A DNA stretch of 64,000 nucleotides from Myxococcales bacterium. Lineage in GTDB: Bacteria; Myxococcota_A; Polyangia; Polyangiales; Polyangiaceae. The notes beneath the pieces are model-generated. The model did no database searches, was not told the DNA's origin, and saw nothing but the letters and a program-made list of their open reading frames with translations. The stretch lies in assembly GCA_016712525.1 (NCBI GenBank), contig JADJQX010000007.1, positions 1,426,001 to 1,490,000 on the forward strand, in the 5' to 3' direction. The position numbers and the translations under genes were made by a program. Below are positions 43,642 to 53,988 of the stretch, in pieces. Every line of letters begins with the position of its first letter. Position 1 is the first letter of the stretch.

Positions 43642-44252
43642 CGCGCGCGGCCTTGGGCACGAGGCAGGTCGTCCTCGGCCTCACCGTCTTCGCCCTCGTC
43701 GCCTGCGGGGGTGCAGCGCGTTCGTCCGCGCCGTCGAGCCCCGCCGCGGAGGGGGCCCCGGCGCCCGAAGAGCCCGCGCCCACGCCGCCCCCCAAAATGT
43801 CCGGAACCATTCGATATTTCGAAGTTTCACCCGAGAGCCTGAAGGCCGACCACGCGGGCCTCGCCGACGGTCCGGCGCTCGCCGACGGGGCACCCGACGT
43901 CGCTCTGGCGCTCGGGCTCGAGGGTCCGGCGGACGCCATCTTCGTGTCGTCGACCGACGCGCGCGGCGAGCCCAACGGAGAGCAGACGGCCGACACCATC
44001 GTCGGGCTCGAGGCCCTCCCGGAGACCGTCGGCGGTTTTGCGCTCGGCAAGCACACCCCTACGCTCGCCGTGCTCGAAGGCGGACGGCTCCTCAATACGA
44101 AAGACGGGGCCCTCCGCCCGTTGCCACCGGGCAAACACGACCTCGTCGTCTACTTGGGGAAGCTCGACGGCCGCGTCCCGGAGGGGCTTCGGGTGGCGGT
44201 ACGTTTCACGGACGGGTCCGTCGTCAAGGGCCCGGTCGCGAAGCTCCGGTGA
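43638..44252 (+). CDS. Lipoprotein, 204 aa, unknown function
   Basis: GTG 43638, overlapping the preceding gene by 4 bp. Lipobox ALVAC (C22-23) after a hydrophobic segment; a Pro/Glu-rich linker follows, then a domain with alternating strands (ALPETVGGFALGKHTPTLAVLEGGRLLNTKD and VVYLGKLDGRVPEGLRVAVRF). No family recognised. The stop overlaps the GTG of the DUF3025 gene, so three genes are translationally coupled. Confidence 0.65.
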   Translation: MTRAALGTRQVVLGLTVFALVACGGAARSSAPSSPAAEGAPAPEEPAPTPPPKMSGTIRYFEVSPESLKADHAGLADGPALADGAPDVALALGLEGPADAIFVSSTDARGEPNGEQTADTIVGLEALPETVGGFALGKHTPTLAVLEGGRLLNTKDGALRPLPPGKHDLVVYLGKLDGRVPEGLRVAVRFTDGSVVKGPVAKLR

Positions 44253-45040
44253 GGACGAAGGGCGCATCGCGGCTCGTCCGGACGGCGGGCCCGAGGGTGC
44301 CGGTGGGTCTCGGGGCCCATGGGTTGTTCGACGGATACCGTGGGCTCTGCGGTGCGCTTCCGCCGAACGAGGTCCTCCCCTCGGTCGCCGCGCTCGACGC
44401 CGCGTGGCTCGCTCCGCTCCGGGCCTCGGGGCGCACCGATCTCGCGCTCGAGGTCCAACCCGAAGCGCGCAGGCGTGGCCCCCGCAAGCTCGAGGACCTC
44501 TACGACGTACGGATCGCGTCGGCGCGACGCGTCCCCACGCGCGAGGGCTCCTGGCACGACGCGATGAACGCGCTGGTCGTCGCCACCTATCCGGCCACCA
44601 AGGATGCCATTCACCGCCGACATCGCGGAGAGCTCGAGGCCCACTTTCGCGAGCACGGCGGGCTGCCGAACGCGCGTTCGAGGCTCCAGGACGTGCTCGC
44701 CCTCTTCGACGAAGGCGGCCTCGTGATCGTGGCACGCGAGGCCACGGTGAGCGTGCTCGAAGACCTCGTCGTCCGCGGAGATCCGGCGAAGCTCGGGCGC
44801 GCGATCGCCGAGACGAACAGCCGCGCGCTCGTCTTCGGTCACGCCGTGCTCGAGCACGCCGTCCTAGGCGCTCCCCTGCCGCGCGCGTTCGCCGTCGTCG
44901 TCGCCGACACGAGCCCCCACGACGACGAGGCGATCCTCACGCCCAGGCTCGACGTCGCGCTCACGGCCGTCGCGAACGCGCTGTCGACCACGTCCTCGGC
45001 CCCGGGCCAACGGCTCGGTGAGCTCTTTTGCCTGGCATGA
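44249..45040 (+). CDS. DUF3025-family protein
   Basis: 263 residues starting at GTG 44249. Family-like blocks: GLFDGYRGLCGALPPNEVLP, WHDAMNALVVATYPATKDAIHRRH and DVLALFDEGGLVI. No signal or membrane segment. DUF3025 proteins are mostly unstudied; some are predicted nucleic-acid or peptide-binding proteins, but nothing in the sequence decides it. It ends directly before a bidirectional terminator shared with eno. Confidence 0.75.
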   Translation: MRTKGASRLVRTAGPRVPVGLGAHGLFDGYRGLCGALPPNEVLPSVAALDAAWLAPLRASGRTDLALEVQPEARRRGPRKLEDLYDVRIASARRVPTREGSWHDAMNALVVATYPATKDAIHRRHRGELEAHFREHGGLPNARSRLQDVLALFDEGGLVIVAREATVSVLEDLVVRGDPAKLGRAIAETNSRALVFGHAVLEHAVLGAPLPRAFAVVVADTSPHDDEAILTPRLDVALTAVANALSTTSSAPGQRLGELFCLA

Positions 45041-45041
45041 C

Positions 45042-45078
45042 GAACGCCCCGGTCGGCGCGGGCCGACGCGGGGCGTTC
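45042..45078. terminator. Bidirectional terminator between DUF3025 gene and eno
   Basis: GAACGCCCC-G-GTCGG ... CCGAC-GC-GGGGCGTTC forms a long stem (45042-45078) starting 2 nt after the DUF3025 stop; the eno stop is 20 nt on the other side. Confidence 0.75.
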
Positions 45079-45098
45079 GAGGGGTGTGCTCCCCGAGC

Positions 45099-46376
<1,278 letters not shown>

Positions 46377-46543
46377 GACGGCTCCTTCGGGTGCGCTCGG
46401 GCGGGTTCGCCCGGGGCGTTGTCGAGCCTGCCGAATAGCACGGAAGCTCCTACCTTTGGTCCCTGTGTGGGGGGGACGGCGCGATCCCGCCCGGTTCACA
46501 CGAGCGTCACGCGGGCGCGACCGGGACGTTTCGTCGCTTCGCT

Positions 46544-48589
46544 TCAGGCCTGGTCGTCGTCGAGGCTCTCGGCAAAGAACGCGCGCACGTCGTCGACGGT
46601 GGCGCACGCGCGCGCCCGCGGGAGCCCCGCGAGCAACCTCGGACCGTAGCCCTTGTTGCGTGCCCTCGCGTCGAGCAAGGCGACGACCCCACGATCCTGC
46701 TCGGTGCGAATGAGGCGGCCGAACCCCTGCTTCAAGGTCATGGCGGCCTGCGGAACGGAGTACTCGACGAACGCGTTTCCCCCCTCCGCCTCGATACGCC
46801 TCGACCGCGCCACGACGACGGGGTCCGTGGGAACGGCGAAGGGGATTTTGTCGAGCACGACGAGGCGGAGAGCCTCCCCGGGCACGTCGACCCCCTCCCA
46901 GAAGCTCGACGTGGCGACGAGCACGGCCTCCCGCGAGGCCCGGAAGCGCGCGAGGAGGAGCTTCTTGGGGGCCTCGCCTTGGACCATGACGGGGTACGCG
47001 ACGCGGTCTCGGAGGGATCGAGCGTAGGAACGCATCATGCGCACCGACGTGCACAAAACGAACGCCCCGCCGCGGGAGGCCTCGACGAGGGCGACGATGA
47101 CCTGCGTCGAGCGCTCCTCGAAGGACGGATCCTTGGGCTCGGGGAGATCCGAGGGGACGAAGAAGGCCGCGTTGCGCTCGTAGTCGAACGGGGAATCGAC
47201 GCGGAGCTCGAGGGTGTCGGCCGGCGCCCCGAGGCGAGCACGCGCGAACTCGAAGCCGATGCTCCCGTCGGGGTGCGCGGTCGACAGCGTGGCGCTCGTG
47301 CAGACGACCGTCGAGATGCGATCGAAGAGCGCACCACGCAGGATCTGCCCGAGCTCGATCGGGCTCGCGCCGACCGCGACGCTCCGCTCGCGTGATTCGA
47401 CCCACGCGACGCGGTCGGGCGCGTGCTCGCGTGGGCCGCCGTAGCGCGCGCGGGACGAGCCGAGCAGCACCTCACGGAGATCGGCGCGGAGGTCCTCCGC
47501 GCGACGGGCGACGAGCTCGGTGGCCTCGTCGGAGCGCGGCCCCGTACCGAGCCCTCCCACGAGGGAGACCGCGAGATCGAGGCGGGCGGCGGCGTCGACG
47601 AGCTCGTGCGAGACGTCTCCCTCGGCGAGAGGGCGGCGCTCGGTCCCCGTCGAGACGAGGGATGCGAGACGGGAAAAGAAGGCGGTCGAGGCCACCCGCG
47701 CCTGCTCGACGGTCCGGTGCGTCTCCTCGACGTCCTTGAGCAGCTCGGGCGACTTGGTCGCTCTCGCCGAGAGCGTGCCCTCGGCGTCCCGTAGGAGCGC
47801 GTCGACGCGAGCGCTCGTCACCCTCACTCCGAAGAAGTCCGTGGCGACCGCCTCGAGGCGCTGGGCCTCGTCGAAGATCACCGCATCGTAAGCGGGGAGA
47901 GCGCTCGCGAAGTCGCCCCGCGGCCCCGATCGGAGCGCGAGATCGGCCAAGAAGAGGTGGTGGCTCACGACGACGAGGTTCGCGCGCTCGGCCTCGCGGC
48001 GCATGCGTGTCACATGGCACGCGTCGTAGTACTTGCACTCCACACCTATCCGAGTCTCCGTCGACGACGCGATCTGGGCGAACGTAGGATCGTCCTCGGG
48101 GAGGAACGCGGCCTCCGCGCGATCGCCGGACTCGCTGCCGCGCTCCCACTCGGCGAGGCGGAGGAGCATGGGACCTTGGGACATGCCGAGCGCCTCCGCG
48201 AGGCGACGCTTGCACACGTAGTTCGAGAGGCCCTTCATGAGGGCGAAGCGGACGGGGATCCCCTCGGCCTCGGCGATCGCGGCCGCCATCGGGAGGTCCT
48301 TCGAGAAGATCTGCTCCTGGAGGGCGATGGTGGCCGTCGACACCACGACCTTCTTCCCCGAGAGCAGCGCCGGCAGGAGGTACGCGAGCGTCTTGCCGGT
48401 GCCGGTTCCGGCCTCGACGAAGAGGTGGCGGTCCTCTCGGAGGGCGCGCTCGACCGCGTCCATCATCGCGAGCTGCCCGTCGCGGCGCTCGTACGAGAGC
48501 CGGCCCGAGAGCGCCTCGCTCGACTCGAGGAGCCGGCGCGCGACCCCGACCGGGCCCCGAGGCGCGGTCTCGTCGTCGTCCTCGAACAT
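46544..48589 (-). CDS. DinG/XPD-family ATP-dependent DNA helicase
   Basis: 681 residues from ATG 48589. SF2 Fe-S helicase: Walker A AGTGTGKT (60-67), VVVSTATIALQEQI (motif Ia), DEAQ box (240-243; usually DEAH), and late VATSSFWEGVDVPGEAL, QGFGRLIRT motifs. Only three cysteines (C126, C185, C191) align with the four usual [4Fe-4S] ligands, so the cluster may be three-coordinate, or the fourth ligand lies elsewhere. Likely role in unwinding damaged or R-loop DNA. Confidence 0.87.
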   Translation of the reverse strand: MFEDDDETAPRGPVGVARRLLESSEALSGRLSYERRDGQLAMMDAVERALREDRHLFVEAGTGTGKTLAYLLPALLSGKKVVVSTATIALQEQIFSKDLPMAAAIAEAEGIPVRFALMKGLSNYVCKRRLAEALGMSQGPMLLRLAEWERGSESGDRAEAAFLPEDDPTFAQIASSTETRIGVECKYYDACHVTRMRREAERANLVVVSHHLFLADLALRSGPRGDFASALPAYDAVIFDEAQRLEAVATDFFGVRVTSARVDALLRDAEGTLSARATKSPELLKDVEETHRTVEQARVASTAFFSRLASLVSTGTERRPLAEGDVSHELVDAAARLDLAVSLVGGLGTGPRSDEATELVARRAEDLRADLREVLLGSSRARYGGPREHAPDRVAWVESRERSVAVGASPIELGQILRGALFDRISTVVCTSATLSTAHPDGSIGFEFARARLGAPADTLELRVDSPFDYERNAAFFVPSDLPEPKDPSFEERSTQVIVALVEASRGGAFVLCTSVRMMRSYARSLRDRVAYPVMVQGEAPKKLLLARFRASREAVLVATSSFWEGVDVPGEALRLVVLDKIPFAVPTDPVVVARSRRIEAEGGNAFVEYSVPQAAMTLKQGFGRLIRTEQDRGVVALLDARARNKGYGPRLLAGLPRARACATVDDVRAFFAESLDDDQA

Positions 48590-48704
48590 GCGCCCGGCTC
48601 TTAGCAGCGTCCGGCACGCCACGCACCCCCGCGCGCACGAACGACGCCCCGTCGGGCGGCTGCAAAGTCGACCTCGACGGCGCGACCGGGCTACGATCCG
48701 ACGG

Positions 48705-51014
48705 ATGCGGTCGTCTCGGGCGAAAAAGGCGCAGAAAGCGGCGAAGAAGCCGCCGAGCGCCCCCGCGCGGGTCGAGCTCGCCCTGGCCCTCGGAGCGGGC
48801 CGTGTCGGGTTGACCCTGGGGCGGCAGGTCGGGCTCGGGCCGCTCGTCGTCGATGAGATCGACGTCGCCCTCCCCGGGCTCGGCTTCCCGCTCGACGTCT
48901 CGGGGGGCGTCGCCAAGTTCCGGCACCGTCGGGGCGAGCTCCGGCGCGTTCGGCTCGCAGCCACGTGGAGGGCTCTCACCGATTGGTGCACCGTCAAGCT
49001 CCGCGACGTGGTGCACCAAGGCACGCCGCGCGTGCGGCTCTCCCGGGCCCGCGCCGACGCGGACGGCCCAGCGTCCAAGGTCACGGTCGAGATCGCCGAA
49101 GATCCACGCCGTTCGACGAAAACCCATGTACATTCGGGCATTTGGAGAACCCCTGCTGTCCTCGTTTTCGAGGTGACGGTCGCCTCCCACGACGGCGACG
49201 TGCGCCTGACGGTGACCGAGGCTCGTGGGTCCGGTCTCGGCACACCGGCGACCCCGCTCGCGCTCTCGGCCATGCGCGCGCTCGCCCAAGGATGGCTCGC
49301 GGCCGAGGGCGCGGTCTTCCGAGCTACCGACGTCGCCGCGGCCATCGCTTCCTCGCTGTTCCCGGAAGCCGGAGCCCGCGCTCCGCGGGCGGGGGTCATG
49401 GGCAGCGTCGAGCTCGTGCTCGACGACGAAGGGATCCTGCTGAGCTTCTCGGAGGGTCGCGGCTTCGTCGGCGGAGCGAACGCCGTGCGCGCCGCGGAGA
49501 GCGCCCGCCTCTCGAGGGAGGTCGACGAGGCCGCGGCGAGCGACGAGCACGTCGGCGATCGGGCCGCCCTGCTCGACGCGCTCACGGTGGCGCCACACCA
49601 CCCCGAGCTCGCGCGCCGACTCGTCGAGGTCGACGCGCTCGCCGATCACGCCGAGGCGGCCCTCGCGACGCTGCGGGAGGCCGAAAAGGGCGCTCCCTTG
49701 AGGATGGGAGACGTCCCCGCGCGTTTGCTGGAGCGGGCAGGAGATCGAGCCGGGGCCTTCGCGCGCGCCGTGCGGGACGCCGACCGTGAGCCCTCGGCGA
49801 TCCTGAGAGCGACGCTCCGAGAGCTCGCCGCGCGACTCGCGGGGGACCCCTGGGCGGCACTTCGCGAGCTCGACGAAGCGACCCAAGACGCTCGAGCGTA
49901 CGGGTTCGCGCACCGCGCCGCGCTCGCCCAGGCGATCACCGTCGGCAGGCTCGACGAAGCGCGGGCACACGCTGGCATGCTCGAAGCGCTCGCGGAGACC
50001 CACGAAGAGAAGAGCGCCTGCCTTCGCGAGATCGGGGAGCTCTACCTCGCGCTCGGTCAGCCGACCCAAGGCATCGAGCCGCTCGAGCGGGCCGTTCGCT
50101 ACACGCCGGACGACCCGAGCTCCCTCGGGGGCCTGGGGCTCGCGCTCGTGCGCGTCGGAAAGGCGAGCCGCGGCGCGATGTTGCTCGAGAGAGCGGCGGC
50201 GCTTTCGACCTCGACCGAGGACCGCGCGCGAGCGACCCTCGCGCTCGCCCGATGTCTTGCGGATCCTCTCGGGGACCTTCCCGCGGCGGCTGCGCGCGCG
50301 CGCGACGTCGAGGCGGGCACGACGGCCGCACCCGAGGCGAGGCTCCTCGAGGGCCGTGTGAGGGCGCTCGCTTCCGACCTGGAGGGCGCGCGGCTCGCGT
50401 TCGCCCGCTTGCGGGAGGAGGTGCGCACGATCGAACACGTCCCGCTCCTCGTCGCCGCGGCAGCGCTCGAGCGCGACCGGCTCGGCGATCGAGGCGGGGC
50501 GCTGCGCACCGTGCGGCGGGGTCTCGCGATCTCGCCGATGGACCCGGCGCTGCTCGAGCTCGAGAGGTCACTCGCCCCTCGACCCGAAACGGCGGGGCCC
50601 GCTCGGGACACGCCCGGGCTCGTCGAGGTCGCCTCTGCCCCCGAGGTCGCCTCTGCCCCCGAGATCGCTCACGCCGTGGTCGACGCCCCGCCGCCGTCCC
50701 TCGAAGGCCTCGACGAGGCCGAGCTCTCCGAGCGCGTCGAGGTGCTGACGGCGCTCCTCCGCGCCGATCCGACGCGGGACGACGTGGTCGACGAGCTCGT
50801 CTCCGCCCTCACGCTGCTCGGGCGAGGCCTCGAGCTGCTCGCGTTGCTCTCGGCGCGCCTCGAGGATGCGCCCCCGGACCGACGCGACGCGCTCGCCGTT
50901 CATCAACGCGCCGTGCTCGCCCGCCTCGAGGCCGACGCTCGCGACGCGGGACGGAACGAGGAGGCGAGCCTCTACGCGATGTCGCGTGAGGCTCTCGACT
51001 ACGGCTCCCGTTGA
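48705..51014 (+). CDS. TPR-containing protein with an N-terminal beta-domain, 769 aa
   Basis: ATG 48705, divergent from the helicase gene. The first about 230 residues have alternating strands (RVELALALGAGRVGLTLGRQVGL, LDVSGGVAKFRHRRGELRRVRL) and form an unknown beta-rich domain found with similar wording in other myxobacterial proteins (recollection). The rest (about 280-700) is TPR-like helix pairs, e.g. EIGELYLALGQPTQGIEPLERAVRYTPDD. No signal peptide. The Ala/Pro/Glu linker contains the 18-bp tandem repeat listed separately. Function unknown. Confidence 0.65.
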   Translation: MRSSRAKKAQKAAKKPPSAPARVELALALGAGRVGLTLGRQVGLGPLVVDEIDVALPGLGFPLDVSGGVAKFRHRRGELRRVRLAATWRALTDWCTVKLRDVVHQGTPRVRLSRARADADGPASKVTVEIAEDPRRSTKTHVHSGIWRTPAVLVFEVTVASHDGDVRLTVTEARGSGLGTPATPLALSAMRALAQGWLAAEGAVFRATDVAAAIASSLFPEAGARAPRAGVMGSVELVLDDEGILLSFSEGRGFVGGANAVRAAESARLSREVDEAAASDEHVGDRAALLDALTVAPHHPELARRLVEVDALADHAEAALATLREAEKGAPLRMGDVPARLLERAGDRAGAFARAVRDADREPSAILRATLRELAARLAGDPWAALRELDEATQDARAYGFAHRAALAQAITVGRLDEARAHAGMLEALAETHEEKSACLREIGELYLALGQPTQGIEPLERAVRYTPDDPSSLGGLGLALVRVGKASRGAMLLERAAALSTSTEDRARATLALARCLADPLGDLPAAAARARDVEAGTTAAPEARLLEGRVRALASDLEGARLAFARLREEVRTIEHVPLLVAAAALERDRLGDRGGALRTVRRGLAISPMDPALLELERSLAPRPETAGPARDTPGLVEVASAPEVASAPEIAHAVVDAPPPSLEGLDEAELSERVEVLTALLRADPTRDDVVDELVSALTLLGRGLELLALLSARLEDAPPDRRDALAVHQRAVLARLEADARDAGRNEEASLYAMSREALDYGSR
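50625..50660. repeat. Two tandem copies of an 18-bp repeat in the TPR-protein gene
   Basis: GAGGTCGCCTCTGCCCCC is repeated once head to tail, encoding EVASAP twice, followed by a diverged third unit (EIAHA). Confidence 0.8.
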
Positions 51015-51047
51015 GGGCGGATGCGGCTGCGACGCACCTCGCCCGGC

Positions 51048-51623
51048 TCAGGGCGCTTTGGTGACCGCGGCGAGGACGTGATCGACCTCGCGAAAGGCCT
51101 CGTCGACGGCGCCCGCGGGTAGCCCACACGCCGACGCGATCCGCTCGATCGTTCGACGCTCCTCCGCGCTCACGTCGTCCGACGACCTCGCCATGACCAC
51201 GGCCACCCGCAGGGCTTCTTCGGCGTGCGCGGGCCTTCGAAAGGACCGCGCCGCCTCGCGAATTCGGGTGTCCTCGCCGTCTTCTTCGAGCTGAGCCTCG
51301 AGGTCCCCGAGGAGGGACGCGATCTGGCCCCGCGAAACGGCGCCGTCGCACGCGACGACGACGAGGCGCTCGAAGGCGGCGCGCTCGCGCTCGTCGAACA
51401 CACCATCGGCGTGCGCGACGAGAAAGGCGCACTCGACGAGCCCTTCGAAGAGCGCGACGGCCGCCGGGTCGAAGCCGGTGGGCACCGTGGCGTCGGGGTC
51501 GTGGCGCGCACCGAACGCCGCTCCTGCGAGCGCGAGGATCGAGGCCGACTGCCTGCCGGCTTCCGCGTCGGACGTTCCGACGAGCCGGGCGAGGAAGGGG
51601 ATGCGCTCTTCGGAAAGTGTCAT
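51048..51623 (-). CDS. TerB-like (tellurite resistance TerB superfamily) helical protein
   Basis: 191 residues from ATG 51623. The acidic helix-loop-helix LVECAFLVAHADGVFDERERAAFERLV, and the second set RVAVVMARSSDDVSAEERRTIERIASACGL, are the duplicated TerB-fold pattern (AD-G-xxxxE). Such domains occur with metal-stress and membrane-complex systems, not only tellurite. It is the last gene of the six-gene operon, 14 bp after the 590-aa lipoprotein gene. Confidence 0.75.
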   Translation of the reverse strand: MTLSEERIPFLARLVGTSDAEAGRQSASILALAGAAFGARHDPDATVPTGFDPAAVALFEGLVECAFLVAHADGVFDERERAAFERLVVVACDGAVSRGQIASLLGDLEAQLEEDGEDTRIREAARSFRRPAHAEEALRVAVVMARSSDDVSAEERRTIERIASACGLPAGAVDEAFREVDHVLAAVTKAP

Positions 51624-51637
51624 GGGCTCCTCGAAGG

Positions 51638-53410
51638 CTATTTCGGAAGTGGGCCGAGCAAAAGCTCGAACTGCCCCGACGTGTCGGAGAGGGCCTGACC
51701 GACTTCGACGTAGCCGACATCGGCCGAGACGAAGGCGAACGCACGCACGACCGCTCGAACGATGGGCTGACCGCCCAGCGCCTTCATCGTCCACGCGACC
51801 CGCGTGGGCGCGCCGACGACGAAGTCCTCGATCGTGGTCGCGTCGGGGCCCACGGGGCGACGTGGCGCGACGAACCGAGGGAAGCCGGAGCCAGGCTCGG
51901 GGACGATGGTCACGTCGTACTCCCCCTCGTCGAGGGACACCGTGAACGATCCGTCGGAAGCGGTGCGCGTGCGAGCGGCGCGGGGGCTCTCCCATGGAGC
52001 GGGAGAGACGCGAAGGTTGCGGGTGGACGGCCCCCACATCACCTCGGCCGCCGCCATCGGACGCCCATCGGCGAGTCGCACCTTTCCAGACACCGTCCCC
52101 CGTGGACGGACGCGCAAGACGACGTCTTCGCGGGGGCGCGCGACGACGACGCTGAGGCGAGTCTTCCCGAGGGCCCGCGCCCCGTCCTCGGGCTCGACGA
52201 AGGCCTCGTAGGTCCCGCGTGGGAGCACCGTCGCGAATCGACCGAGCGCATCCGTCCGAAGAGAGGTGCGATAGACGAGCTGCGGAGAGAAACCGAACGG
52301 GCGGACCTCGATCCCCGAGCTCACGAACGTGACGTTCGCCGCCGTAGCGTCCGCACCCTCGACTCGACCGAGGACGATCGACGGCTCCGGGACCTCGGGA
52401 TACTCGAGACGGAACCCTGCACCGGCGAGGATGCGATCCACGAGCGATGGGACGCCGACCCAGCGCTCGTCGGGCGACACGACGATGTCGATCCCGTCAC
52501 GGAGCGCACCATCAGGACCGTTCTCCCCCACCGTGTCGAGGCGAACGGCCGCCTCGGTGCCTCCAAGAGCCCGCAGCGACGAGAGGCGCCGCTCGGTGCG
52601 ACGGTCGCGGAGGTGGACGAAGAATCCGTCGAGCCCCGCGCTCCTCTTCACCTGCGCCGTGTGCGCCTCTCCCGTCGGGTCGTCCAGGGTGTTCGGAGCG
52701 GCGCCTACGACGAACCGGTCGCCGAAGTACGGAATGATGCCCTCACGGCTGCCCTCCGTAACGACACGCACGTCGGTCGAGAGGGGCGGAAAGGCGGCGT
52801 CGAAGGGGCTCGTCGGGGCGGCGACCCTTCGGTAGGCCCCGGCCGGAGCAAAGGCCAAAAACCGGATCACCGACCCTGTCGCCTCCGGTCCGAGCACGTC
52901 GGCGAAGATCGCGGACGACGGCAGACCGACCGAGCTTGCTTCGCGCCGGACACCGTCGTCGAGCACGATCTCGGGGTAGTACGTCACGCGGGCGGGCAGC
53001 ACATCGACCCCCGAGAGCGGGAACCCGACGAGCGGAGGCACGGTCGGCGAAACCCTGTACTCGCCGGACACCTCGACGATCGGTGGCAGCGTGAAGCACG
53101 TCGGCGAGAGGCACGTCAGGCCGTCGCCGCGCAGGTCTTGGCTGCGGAGCAGGAAGGTCCGCCCCGGCGCGAAGAACGAGCCGTCGGGAACCGAAATCGA
53201 GAGCACGTACGGGTACTCCGGCTTCCCCGCGACCTCGCACCGGGCGCTGCTCGTGCAGGTCGGTCGCGCGCCCTCCTGATCGTAGAGCTCGCACGCCGAC
53301 ACGTCGCAGGCGTTCTTCGGAGCGCCCGAGCCAGCCTGACCGACGATGGGCCCACACGCGAGCACGGCGGCTCCTCCGGTCGCGAGCAACGCGGCCAAAG
53401 CGCGTCTCAC
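51638..53410 (-). CDS. Lipoprotein with carboxypeptidase-regulatory-like Ig domain, 590 aa
   Basis: GTG 53410 overlaps the stop of the previous gene by 4 bp; it opens a signal with lipobox VLAC (C18). The body has several beta-sandwich blocks; one is a clear CarboxypepD_reg/SpaA-like unit (TVSGKVRLADGRPMAAAEVMW ... TASDGSFTVSLDEGEYDVTIVPEP). Eight or more cysteines in the first 130 residues suggest disulfides. Probably faces the periplasm or outside. Part of the TPR/SppA operon. Confidence 0.7.
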   Translation of the reverse strand: MRRALAALLATGGAAVLACGPIVGQAGSGAPKNACDVSACELYDQEGARPTCTSSARCEVAGKPEYPYVLSISVPDGSFFAPGRTFLLRSQDLRGDGLTCLSPTCFTLPPIVEVSGEYRVSPTVPPLVGFPLSGVDVLPARVTYYPEIVLDDGVRREASSVGLPSSAIFADVLGPEATGSVIRFLAFAPAGAYRRVAAPTSPFDAAFPPLSTDVRVVTEGSREGIIPYFGDRFVVGAAPNTLDDPTGEAHTAQVKRSAGLDGFFVHLRDRRTERRLSSLRALGGTEAAVRLDTVGENGPDGALRDGIDIVVSPDERWVGVPSLVDRILAGAGFRLEYPEVPEPSIVLGRVEGADATAANVTFVSSGIEVRPFGFSPQLVYRTSLRTDALGRFATVLPRGTYEAFVEPEDGARALGKTRLSVVVARPREDVVLRVRPRGTVSGKVRLADGRPMAAAEVMWGPSTRNLRVSPAPWESPRAARTRTASDGSFTVSLDEGEYDVTIVPEPGSGFPRFVAPRRPVGPDATTIEDFVVGAPTRVAWTMKALGGQPIVRAVVRAFAFVSADVGYVEVGQALSDTSGQFELLLGPLPK

Positions 53411-53988
53411 GAGCCTCCCTCGGCATCGCTCGCGTCGGGCAGCCTCGCGTCGGGCACCCCCGCGTCCGCGACGGGGCATCCTCGGAGATCGCCGCCCGGA
53501 CTGTAGATCCACGTCACCGCGTCGCCGCCGGGCGGATCGATGGGGGTGTGGGCGTTCTTGCCACCGCCCAACCCTTTCACCTGAAACTGCTGCGCGACGA
53601 TGAACTCGATGACGTGACACCGCGACAGGTCCGCCGGCGGGCGCGTCTGGACCTCGAGCACACGAGTCCGATCGGCGCTGACCGCCGGGAGGTCGTCCGC
53701 GAACGAGTCGAGCCCTTCACCCGTGATGGGGTTGTAGTCGATATAGAGCCGCCACGAGAGGGCAACCCCAGGGTCGACGAGCTCGACCGGAACGACGAAC
53801 TTGTCGGGGAAAACGCCCAGAACCGCGCTCGGTTGGGGGACGGTGGAGCTGCGGACGATCACCGGACGAAACGCGGGGAGCTCCGGCAGATCGGAGACCG
53901 GCTCGGCGATGATGCACGCAAAAAGGGAGGCCGAAGCGACACCGGCGAGCACGGCCACTCCCCGCCGAGCGAGCGCCGTCCTCGCCAC
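53407..53988 (-). CDS. Lipoprotein, 193 aa, unknown function
   Basis: GTG 53988 overlaps the giant TPR gene stop by one base. Lipobox SLFAC (C25). The domain after it (FVVPVELVDPGVALSWRLYIDYNP, VIEFIVAQQFQVKG, VTWIYSPGGDLRGCPV) is beta-rich with an Asp/Ala tail ending in DASDAEGGS. No family recognised; likely partner of the 590-aa lipoprotein with which it overlaps. Confidence 0.68.
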   Translation of the reverse strand: MARTALARRGVAVLAGVASASLFACIIAEPVSDLPELPAFRPVIVRSSTVPQPSAVLGVFPDKFVVPVELVDPGVALSWRLYIDYNPITGEGLDSFADDLPAVSADRTRVLEVQTRPPADLSRCHVIEFIVAQQFQVKGLGGGKNAHTPIDPPGGDAVTWIYSPGGDLRGCPVADAGVPDARLPDASDAEGGS

